DNA of 21,957 bases from Novosphingobium sp. (GTDB taxonomy: Bacteria > Pseudomonadota > Alphaproteobacteria > Sphingomonadales > Sphingomonadaceae): positions 1 through 21,957 of the forward strand of contig JAIXYF010000310.1 of NCBI GenBank assembly GCA_027490345.1. The letters are read 5' to 3'. Shown in pieces: positions 14,144 to 20,786 of this stretch. Within the stretch, counting starts at the first letter, position 1. Each line of letters begins with the position of its first letter. The notes below the pieces were generated by a model, which saw only the letters and a list, made by a program, of their open reading frames with translations, made no database searches and was not told the origin of the DNA. The translations under genes were made by a program, and so were the position numbers.

Positions 14144-15520
14144 ATGGCGTCGGCCGCACCCTCCAGACCCGCCATACCCTTGCCCCGCGCTGTGCTGGAT
14201 GGGCCGATGGCTATGCCGGTGCAGCACCTGCTGCTGATGCTGGCGCTGCTCTATGCCGTGCTGACCCAGCTTGATGCCGTGGGCAACCGGTTGACGGCCA
14301 GCCTGCCGATCAGCGCGGGCGAGATGCTGTTTGCAGGGCTGGTGGCCATGAGCCTGATCTGGCTCCTGACCATCCGCTTCGAGCTTCCCGGTGAGGGATC
14401 GCACCTCCTGCCCTTTGGCGTGCGCCTGATCGGGATTCTTTCGGCGTGGATCATCGTGTGCTGGGCCATGAGCACGCACAAAGCCGAAGGCGTGAGTTAC
14501 CTGATCAAGCTTTCCGGCTCGATCCTTCCGGCGCTGTGCATCATGCTGGCCATCCGTTCGCCGCGCCACCTGACGCTGATCACCGGTGGAATCGTGCTGG
14601 CCGGAGTGGTGGCGGCGGTGATCGTGCTGATCGAATACAAGACGGGCACGCGGCTTGTAGCCACCTCGATTGCTGCCACCACGGCCGAGTTTGAAGGGGC
14701 GGCACGCTCCTCTGGCGGGTCGGACGAAAATCCGACGACCGCCGCGCAGATGCTGATGGTCAGCACGGTTCTGGCCATGGCGCTGACCGTCTATGCCGCG
14801 CGGCTCTGGCAACCTGCGATGCTGGGCGCGGCTGCGCTGGGCATTGCGGCGCTGGGCCTCATGTCGGCCCGCAGCGCGCTGGTCGGTCTCGCGCTGGCCG
14901 CAGGCCTGCTGGGATGGCGCTTTCGCGGCCACCGCGCCTTTCCGTTGATGATTCTGGCCGGGATTGCCGGTGTGATCGGACTGATTGCCATTGCCCCGCC
15001 CGAATTGGTCGCGCGCTTCATGGCGATTGGCGATTTCGCCAAGGATCAAACGCTGTTCCGCCGTATCACCTATCTGCGAATCGGCAGCGAGCTGCTGTCG
15101 GGATCGCCGATCTGGGGCATTGGCCCAGGCAACTTCCCCAGTTATTATGTCGGCCCCGAATTCCGGTGGTATCCGGGCCGCATTCTCGAACCGCGCGAGT
15201 TGCACAACATGTTCCTCGATACCGCGGTGGAATACGGGCTGGTTGGCCTCGCCCTGTTTGCGCTGCTGGTGCGTGAGGCGTTCCGCCAACTCATGCTGGC
15301 CTCCCGGTCCGTGAGCCGCGAACTGGCGTGCGTCGCCATTGCCCTCATGCTGGCGTTGGCGGCCATGCTGGCAGCCTCGTTTTTCATGCCGCACAAGGAT
15401 TTGCGCTACCTCTGGCTCTTGCTGGCGCTTGGGCTGCGCGCAGGCATGCTGGCACAGGCTGAACGCGCTGGTCGAAGCAGTCTGACCGGGGCCTATACGT
15501 TGACCGGAACCGCCCCATGA
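14144..15520 (+). CDS. O-antigen ligase/polymerase family protein (Wzy/WaaL-like)
   Basis: Polytopic inner-membrane protein of 458 residues with about 11-12 hydrophobic segments. It carries the Wzy_C signature: a long periplasmic loop beginning FRRITYLRIGSELLSGSPIWGIGPGNF and ending with ELHNMFLDTAVEYGLVGL, whose His-Asn and the Arg residues of the loop are typical for the family. Members either polymerise lipid-linked repeat units (Wzy) or ligate chains to lipid A core (WaaL). Placement between the co-polymerase and a glycosyltransferase in an export operon favours the polymerase role. The start is the ATG two bases after the co-polymerase stop, and the stop overlaps the next gene by 4 bases. 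About 20 cytoplasmic residues precede the first helix. Confidence 0.88.
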   Translation: MASAAPSRPAIPLPRAVLDGPMAMPVQHLLLMLALLYAVLTQLDAVGNRLTASLPISAGEMLFAGLVAMSLIWLLTIRFELPGEGSHLLPFGVRLIGILSAWIIVCWAMSTHKAEGVSYLIKLSGSILPALCIMLAIRSPRHLTLITGGIVLAGVVAAVIVLIEYKTGTRLVATSIAATTAEFEGAARSSGGSDENPTTAAQMLMVSTVLAMALTVYAARLWQPAMLGAAALGIAALGLMSARSALVGLALAAGLLGWRFRGHRAFPLMILAGIAGVIGLIAIAPPELVARFMAIGDFAKDQTLFRRITYLRIGSELLSGSPIWGIGPGNFPSYYVGPEFRWYPGRILEPRELHNMFLDTAVEYGLVGLALFALLVREAFRQLMLASRSVSRELACVAIALMLALAAMLAASFFMPHKDLRYLWLLLALGLRAGMLAQAERAGRSSLTGAYTLTGTAP

Positions 15521-16728
15521 AGATCGCCGTGATCGTCACCGAATTTCCCAAGTCGACCGAGACTTTCATCTACCGTGATCTGATGAAGTTCATCGAGCTG
15601 GGCCATGATGTGCGCCTGTATCATGTGGCGGCATGGCGCGCGAACCAGACCCTTCACGGATTTGCCGAACCCCTGCGCGCGCGCGCGCGATCCATACCGT
15701 TGCTGGGCCGCGAAAGCTTGATGGCGTTGGCCCGCGCGCTGGTGCGCCGTCCGCTGACGATCGGGGGCATCGTCGGGCGGATCGTGACGGCTTATGCGCC
15801 GTTGCCGCGGATTGCAGCCAAGTCGTTGGCGCTGCTGCCAAAAGCTCTCGCCATTGCCGAGGATGCGAAGCACTGGGGGGCGGATCACGTTCATGCCGAA
15901 TTTGCCGGGCACCCGGCAACTGCCGCATGGATTGGCCGACGCATGGGCGGGCTGCCCTATTCCGTCAGCTGCCGCGCACATGACATTTTCCGCACCCAGC
16001 GCCTGCTCGATGCCAAGCTTTCCGAAGCGGGCGGCATCCGCACGGTCAGCGAATATGGCGCGGCTTTCCTGCAAAAGACCGTACCCGCGATTGCAGGGCG
16101 GCCCATACAGGTCATTCATTCCAGTGTTGACACAGGCCGTATCGTGCCAGTGGAGACCACGCCCGCGACCGACGTGTTCAGGATCCTCTATGTCGGTGCG
16201 CTGGAGCCCAAGAAGGGGGTCGAATATCTGCTCGATGCGCTGGGCGCGGTGGGCCACCGGCTGGGCAACTGGCAGCTTGATCTGATCGGCAGCGGCCCCA
16301 GCGCAGAAGCGCTGCAGGCCAAGGCCGCCCAGTTTGGCGAGCGCGTGCGCTTTCGCGGCATGCAGCCGTTCGAAGTGGTGGCCGAAAGCTATCGCACCGC
16401 TAGCGTGTGCGTGGCGCCCAGCGTGATCGGGCCGAGCGGGCGCCAGGAAGGCATTCCCAACGTGATGATCGAGGCGCTGGCCTATCAGCGGCCCGCCATC
16501 ACCACGGCCATTTCGGGCATTCCCGAGCTGATCCGCGATGGTGAGACCGGCCTGCTGGTGCCGCAGCGTGACAGCGCTGCGCTGGGCGAGGCCCTGTTGC
16601 GGGTGTATGCCGATCCCGCCGCTGCGCTCCACATGGCGCGGCGCGGCCGGCGCCATGTTGAGCAGGAATTCGATTTGACGGCGAATGCATCGCGCCAGCT
16701 GGCGATGATGGCCGCCGCTACCGCCTGA
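15517..16728 (+). CDS. Glycosyltransferase family 4, colanic-type (WcaL/ExoL-like)
   Basis: GT-B retaining glycosyltransferase of 403 residues. The N-terminus IVTEFPKSTETFIYRDL (6-22) is the FPxxSETF motif of the group that includes colanic acid WcaL. VHAEFAGHPATAAW and SVSCRAHDIF (149-158) follow. The donor domain has ILYVGALEPKKGVEYLLDAL and the E-x7-E pair Glu311/Glu319 in REEG-like RQEGIPNVMIEAL, then TAISGIPELI. It probably adds a sugar late in repeat-unit assembly; the sugar is unknown. It is coupled to the Wzy-like gene by an ATGA overlap and is the last gene of the rightward unit. Its stop is only 4 bases from the stop of the convergent cupin gene, leaving no room for a separate terminator. 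Confidence 0.93.
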   Translation: MKIAVIVTEFPKSTETFIYRDLMKFIELGHDVRLYHVAAWRANQTLHGFAEPLRARARSIPLLGRESLMALARALVRRPLTIGGIVGRIVTAYAPLPRIAAKSLALLPKALAIAEDAKHWGADHVHAEFAGHPATAAWIGRRMGGLPYSVSCRAHDIFRTQRLLDAKLSEAGGIRTVSEYGAAFLQKTVPAIAGRPIQVIHSSVDTGRIVPVETTPATDVFRILYVGALEPKKGVEYLLDALGAVGHRLGNWQLDLIGSGPSAEALQAKAAQFGERVRFRGMQPFEVVAESYRTASVCVAPSVIGPSGRQEGIPNVMIEALAYQRPAITTAISGIPELIRDGETGLLVPQRDSAALGEALLRVYADPAAALHMARRGRRHVEQEFDLTANASRQLAMMAAATA

Positions 16729-16732
16729 AGGA

Positions 16733-17626
16733 TCAATAGGCCGTGCGGTCCGGCTGGCGTCCCAGCGCCCGCTTCACCGTGTGCGTCACCGCCTTGAAGC
16801 CGCGGTGCGCGCGGATCTTGGCCTGATCGGCCAGCGGGCTCTGGCCGGGCAGGGCGGGTTGCAGGCCCAGTTTGCGCAGCTGATGATTGACCAGATGCAG
16901 CCGCGCCTCACCATCGCTGAGCCGCGAGCGCCAGGTCACGCTGAACGAGATCGATACCTCCGGCCCGTTCTGCACCCAATGCGGCGCCTTGACCGGGACA
17001 TAGACCGCATCGCCGGGCTGCAGAGCAAAGGGCCGGGCCTGCGCTTCGAAGGCTGGCCGGTGGACCAGATTGCGGTGGGCACCGCGGTGGAACGCCTCGT
17101 GCGCTTCTTGCGGCACCAGTTCGGTGCTGCCCGCCGGATAGACGTTCATGGTCTTGCGGCCTTCGATCTGCAGCAGGATGTTGTGTTCGGGGTCCATGTG
17201 AAATGGTGTTACCGAATTGGGGGCAGAAAGGAACACGAAGGCTTCGGGGCGAATGATCGGCCCGGTTCTAGGGCCGACAAGATGCGCGAGGCTGGCGAGA
17301 AGCGTCTCCAGCAAATCGGCATAGGCGGGGACGTGTTCGACCTTCTTCATCACCATCCAGCAGCGGTTGGTATCGATGCTGCGCACCACTTCGGGGGCGG
17401 TCATCGGCGCGACTTGCGTGGCGGAGGGATCCTGATTGACCGGGACATCGCCGATGGAGTGCTCGACGTGGGAGACCGGCAGGCTGGCCGCCAGCGCTTC
17501 CAGCGCCGCGCGCGTGAAGAGGGGATGGCGGGCCAGGCCATGGCTGAGGCCGCAGGGCAAGGCCGGATAGGCCGAGGCGAGCGCATCGTGCGCGGCCGGG
17601 GTGAACAGCGTTGGGATCGTCGTCAT
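16733..17626 (-). CDS. Cupin/JmjC-like Fe(II) oxygenase (Cupin_8 family)
   Basis: Protein of 297 residues with a JmjC-type double-stranded beta-helix. The metal site is visible as His143-x-Asp145 in TPFHMDPEHN and the distal His216 in APHWVQNG. Between them lie LLQIEGRKTMNVYP and the turn LQPGDAVYVP, typical of this family. Such enzymes use Fe(II) and 2-oxoglutarate to hydroxylate proteins or small molecules. No substrate can be assigned, but placement as the last gene of a polysaccharide unit suggests action on a glycan precursor or a protein of the pathway. The start ATG lies 3 bases after the acyltransferase stop. No signal peptide is seen, so it is cytoplasmic. Confidence 0.85.
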   Translation of the reverse strand: MTTIPTLFTPAAHDALASAYPALPCGLSHGLARHPLFTRAALEALAASLPVSHVEHSIGDVPVNQDPSATQVAPMTAPEVVRSIDTNRCWMVMKKVEHVPAYADLLETLLASLAHLVGPRTGPIIRPEAFVFLSAPNSVTPFHMDPEHNILLQIEGRKTMNVYPAGSTELVPQEAHEAFHRGAHRNLVHRPAFEAQARPFALQPGDAVYVPVKAPHWVQNGPEVSISFSVTWRSRLSDGEARLHLVNHQLRKLGLQPALPGQSPLADQAKIRAHRGFKAVTHTVKRALGRQPDRTAY

Positions 17627-17629
17627 GGT

Positions 17630-18754
17630 TTAGTTCGTTTCCAGCTCTGGAACAGGCGCGGTCTGGTCTGCGGGTTTGGCGCGGCGCCGGTCGATCAGCG
17701 CCGTCAGCCCGATAATGCCCCGGCCGACCAGGGTGGGCTGGCCGATCACCACCGAGCAGACGGCCATGCGATCAACCCACAGGCGGTTGATCATCGGATG
17801 GTCCGGGCGGGCGCAACTGTCGCAGCGGCGCAAGCGGTCCCCATCGAGCAGCGCTGCCAAGTATTCCAGTTCCAGCAGAACGCCGGGCGAACTGGCACCG
17901 TGGCGCTCGTCGTAGCTGATTTTGTATTGGAACGACTGACCTTGCCCGTTTTCCAGGCAGGCGAGCATCGACAGCGGTTCGCCGTCCAGCGTCATCCGCC
18001 AGAAATCGAGGCGGCTCTCGCCATGCGCGCTTTCCAGCAGGCGATGGACGCACTCTTCCAGCGCGGCATCGCACGCGGCGGCGACACCGTCGCGGCCTTT
18101 CCATCCGGTTGTTTCCAGAGCCAGCAATTGTTCGGTCCACGGGGCCGCCCGCGCCGAACGATCGAGCTGTTCCACGCGCAAGTCCCCCCGGTCCGAGAGC
18201 CTGCGCTTGAGCCGGCGATATTCCTTGAGCACTTTGCCGCGAATATGGCTGGCGCAATGCTCGGCCGCCGATAGCCCGTGGTTCAGCACAGCCCGTTCCA
18301 ACCGGCGGGTGCACTGGTGCGGCCATGCTCCGTCGTTCAGAATGGCAAGCAGCGCGGCGCCCACCGGGCCTTGTTCATCCAGCGTTGAAAGCCGCAGGAG
18401 CGGCTGCCGCCAATCGCGCGCAAGGGCCGCCAGCATGGCTTGCCACACGGCGCTCTCCTGCCCCGAGACGATGAGCGGATCGCCCAGCGCCCGCACGCGC
18501 TGGTCCCAATTCTGCCACCCGATGGCGACGCCGCCGACGCGCCACGGCATCAGCGGCAGCAAGCCGGCCCAGCTTCCGTCGTGATGCTCTACAAGCAGCA
18601 GGCGCAGACCCGCGCCTTCGGGCAGGCTTTGGCAGGCCTTGACGGCCCAGTGTTCAAAAAAGACGTTGGAATTGGCGCACCTTGCCGCCAGCGCCTGCCA
18701 GCGGCCTGCATCGGCCAGTGCCTCGTCCGGCTGCATCCAGCGCGCGCGCAGCAT
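17630..18754 (-). CDS. GNAT-fold acyltransferase (Acetyltransf_6 / BioF2-like)
   Basis: Second Acetyltransf_6-type protein of the locus, 374 residues. Landmarks are FFEHWAVKACQSLPEGAGLR and LLPLMPWRVGGVAIGWQNWD in the N-terminal half, the basic IRGKVLKEYRRLKRRL segment, LLALETTGWKGRDGVA in the second half, then LDFWRMTLDGEPLSMLACLENG and KISYDERHGASSPGVLLELE. This is the standard layout of exopolysaccharide-locus acyltransferases. The reading frame is open 18 codons further upstream, but the ATG at 18754 is preferred: it shares a base with the preceding stop (TGATG), and the upstream residues are a shadow of that gene. The C-terminal 25 residues are charged and Pro-rich. The transferred group is unknown. 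Confidence 0.82.
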   Translation of the reverse strand: MLRARWMQPDEALADAGRWQALAARCANSNVFFEHWAVKACQSLPEGAGLRLLLVEHHDGSWAGLLPLMPWRVGGVAIGWQNWDQRVRALGDPLIVSGQESAVWQAMLAALARDWRQPLLRLSTLDEQGPVGAALLAILNDGAWPHQCTRRLERAVLNHGLSAAEHCASHIRGKVLKEYRRLKRRLSDRGDLRVEQLDRSARAAPWTEQLLALETTGWKGRDGVAAACDAALEECVHRLLESAHGESRLDFWRMTLDGEPLSMLACLENGQGQSFQYKISYDERHGASSPGVLLELEYLAALLDGDRLRRCDSCARPDHPMINRLWVDRMAVCSVVIGQPTLVGRGIIGLTALIDRRRAKPADQTAPVPELETN

Positions 18755-19509
18755 CACCGGCCTTTTCCGGCAGGCGCGATCACATCGATCCTGACATTGT
18801 CGATCCACAGTTCGGCAGGCTCGGGGTTGGAATTGGCCGTCAGCCCCACTTGCACCCGGTCGATCCAGTCCATGCGCTGAAGCATCGTGGTGCGGCCCTT
18901 GCCGCCAACAACTTCTGCCCCATCCAGAAAGGCCCGCGCCCAGCCATCTTCGCCCGCCGAAACCCTTAGTTCATAGGCCACGTGATGCCACCGGCCATGC
19001 ACCATCTGCGGGGCGGCATCGTTGACCCAGGCCCGCGCGACATCGATCTTCGCGCGGTCGATCCGCAGCCGGCCATGGCGCAGATAGAGCCGCACGCCGG
19101 GATTGTAGGGCCACCCGCAATCGGCGCATTCCAGATCGACAAGCTGCAGCGAATTGCCCGGGCGGCCAGGCGGCACCATCATGTCGAACGAGACTCGGAT
19201 CACGCTGCCGGGCCCTGCAGGCGCGATGCGCGCCACCAGAGCCGCCTTGGCCACGGCCCCGCCTCGTTTCGGGCCGACCAGAGCATGAAGGGCGAGGCCC
19301 CGCCGGCCCGTGACTGGTTCCGCCTGAACGGTGCCATTGACGCGCTGCTGAAAATACCACGGGCAATCCACCCGGCTGGCACACAGGCCCCGATCGAACG
19401 TATCGGCATAGTGCTGATCGCGCTGAACCGGCTGGGCTGATCCGGGCTGCAGCATCAGCCCAAAGCCGAGCATGGCCGCGCCGCCCGCAAGGACCATACC
19501 GCGCTTCAT
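18754..19509 (-). CDS. Secreted polysaccharide-lyase-like protein, ConA-like fold
   Basis: Exported protein of 251 residues. The first 25 residues form a signal peptide (Met-Lys-Arg, a hydrophobic run, then a G-S-A-Q-type cleavage site). The mature part looks like a concanavalin A-like jelly roll of the heparin-lyase-I/PL20 type. It has YADTFDRGLC near the start, VIRVSFDMMVPPG, and the hallmark VHGRWHHVAYELRVS then ARAFLDGAEV, and ends LWIDNVRIDVI. Four cysteines (Cys-x6-Cys and Cys-x-x-Cys) could form disulfides in the periplasm. Catalytic residues cannot be assigned with confidence, so it could cleave the polymer or only bind it. The start at 19509 overlaps the GT2 stop by 4 bases and gives a clean signal peptide. 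The longer start at 19557 would place 16 extra residues before it. Confidence 0.65.
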   Translation of the reverse strand: MKRGMVLAGGAAMLGFGLMLQPGSAQPVQRDQHYADTFDRGLCASRVDCPWYFQQRVNGTVQAEPVTGRRGLALHALVGPKRGGAVAKAALVARIAPAGPGSVIRVSFDMMVPPGRPGNSLQLVDLECADCGWPYNPGVRLYLRHGRLRIDRAKIDVARAWVNDAAPQMVHGRWHHVAYELRVSAGEDGWARAFLDGAEVVGGKGRTTMLQRMDWIDRVQVGLTANSNPEPAELWIDNVRIDVIAPAGKGR

Positions 19510-20687
19510 TTCGCCGGGGTCCACTGGCTGTAGCGGCGCCCGGCGGCGAATTGCCACACGCCGGTCAATTGTCCGGCAAGATGCAGCGCCACTGCGTGCA
19601 GCATGCGCACGGGCTTTGGCCAGCCAATGCCCTCAGCCAGCCCGGCAATCCCGCACAGCACCAGCAGCGTGAGGGCGCTGCATGTCGCGGCCCAGAACCA
19701 CGCGGCCAGACCTTGTGCGGCCAGCGCCGCCCCAAGCGAAAGCGGCCACAAGGCGACGAGGAATAGCGGCGCAAGCCGGCGCAGCAGCTTGTGTACGATC
19801 AGGCCAAAGGCATAGCCGCCCGTGACGAACGGATTCATCAAGCGCCGCCGCCGCCACAACCCGGTCATCCCGCGGACGGTGATGCGCACCCGGCGGCGGA
19901 AATTGCGGCGGCTGCCGGCAATGCTTTCTTCCACCACGCGCGCGGCAGGCTCGAACACGATGCGTTTTCCGCCAGCGACCGCTGCGGTGCTGATGTAGAA
20001 ATCATCGGTGACGTCAGGGGGGACCACCGGAAACAGGCTGCGCCGAATGGCCAGCAGCCCGCCATCGGCGCTGCTGCATCCGATCAAGCGGCTTTCGGCG
20101 CTGCGCAGCCACGATTCGTACTTGCGAAACAGCCCATCGAACTGGGCCAGCCTGCGCTTGCCGGAATGGGCCTTGTTGACCACGACTGCCCCTGCCACCG
20201 CACCGACCGCCGGATCGGCAAAGGGCCGGACAACCGCCTCGATCGTGTCGGGCAGGAACAGGGGATCGGCGTCTGTCAGGATCACGATATCCCCGCGCGC
20301 CAGATCGATGATCCGGTTGAGCACCGCAGCTTTTCCCCCGCGCGGACAACGCACCACGGTGAGCCGGGGGTCTTCAAGGCTTTGCGCCAGCACGGCCGTC
20401 TGATCGGTAGAGCCATCATCGCCGACGATGACGGCAACCGGCCAGGGGCTTGCGTCGGCTGCGGCCAGCACGGTCTGCAACTTCTGCCTGATGCTGGCCT
20501 CTTCATTATAGGCGGCGATCAGGACGGTGATGGAAAGGCTTTCGGGCAAGCCTGCGCCCAAGCCTGCGCCAGTGCTTTGGTTCCTTGCGGGCATGACGCT
20601 GTGGAGCAGCACAAGCACCAGCGGATATCCAAGGTACGTCGCCGCCAGCAAAAGCACGAGCGTCAAGGAAATGGCGGCCGAAGTCAT
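19506..20687 (-). CDS. Glycosyltransferase family 2, membrane-associated
   Basis: Inverting GT-A glycosyltransferase of 393 residues. It has an N-terminal transmembrane helix (about 5-31) and a C-terminal membrane region (about 290-365). The catalytic domain shows IAAYNEE (57-63), GDDGSTD (89-95), the D-x-D-like TDAD (138-141), SSADGGLLAIRR, the acidic base region VTDDF with Asp228/Asp229 where many members have E-D, and basic RRRVR (264-268) in place of the Q-x-x-R-W motif of processive synthases. The missing QxxRW suggests a single-addition or non-cellulose-type enzyme. It is first in the leftward unit that also holds the lyase-like, acyltransferase and cupin genes. The ATG at 20687 has only a weak ribosome site. 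A CtrA-like box lies 24 bases upstream. Confidence 0.9.
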   Translation of the reverse strand: MTSAAISLTLVLLLAATYLGYPLVLVLLHSVMPARNQSTGAGLGAGLPESLSITVLIAAYNEEASIRQKLQTVLAAADASPWPVAVIVGDDGSTDQTAVLAQSLEDPRLTVVRCPRGGKAAVLNRIIDLARGDIVILTDADPLFLPDTIEAVVRPFADPAVGAVAGAVVVNKAHSGKRRLAQFDGLFRKYESWLRSAESRLIGCSSADGGLLAIRRSLFPVVPPDVTDDFYISTAAVAGGKRIVFEPAARVVEESIAGSRRNFRRRVRITVRGMTGLWRRRRLMNPFVTGGYAFGLIVHKLLRRLAPLFLVALWPLSLGAALAAQGLAAWFWAATCSALTLLVLCGIAGLAEGIGWPKPVRMLHAVALHLAGQLTGVWQFAAGRRYSQWTPAK

Positions 20688-20710
20688 CCGTTCGCACTAG
20701 CCGGGCGGAG

Positions 20711-20725
20711 TTGAAAAGCGCTTAA
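20711..20725. promoter_or_regulatory. CtrA-like box (TTGA-N7-TTAA) upstream of the GT2 unit
   Basis: In the 97-base gap before the leftward GT2 gene. It matches 7 of 8 fixed positions of TTAA-N7-TTAA, whose reverse complement is the same pattern, and lies 24 bases upstream of the ATG at 20687. It is the fourth such box in the locus and the only TTAA in this gap. Confidence 0.35.
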
Positions 20726-20760
20726 CAGGCGGTGACCATGCCGGGCGGCGGGAACAGTGC

Positions 20761-20786
20761 AGGGGGCCAATTCAGGGGGCCAGTTC
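20761..20786 (+). repeat. Tandem 13-base direct repeat (two copies, one mismatch)
   Basis: AGGGGGCCAATTC (20761-20773) is followed immediately by AGGGGGCCAGTTC (20774-20786) and a partial third unit, AGGGA. The repeat runs into the stop codon of the TolC-family gene. It is probably replication slippage; no function is seen. Confidence 0.8.

Noticed and set aside
14030..15394. Minus-strand open frame of 454 codons opposite the Wzy-like gene
   Set aside because: Its His/Gln/Arg/Gly-rich composition is the typical antisense reading of a hydrophobic membrane protein gene; no motif or ribosome site.
16781..18274. Plus-strand open frame of 497 codons opposite the cupin and acyltransferase genes
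   Set aside because: It spans two well-supported minus-strand genes, has low-complexity composition and no recognisable domain; a GC-skewed shadow frame.
18755..18808. Upstream start for the second Acetyltransf_6 gene
   Set aside because: The extra 18 residues lie within the end of the lyase-like gene and are Cys/Arg-rich shadow; the overlapping TGATG start is more natural.
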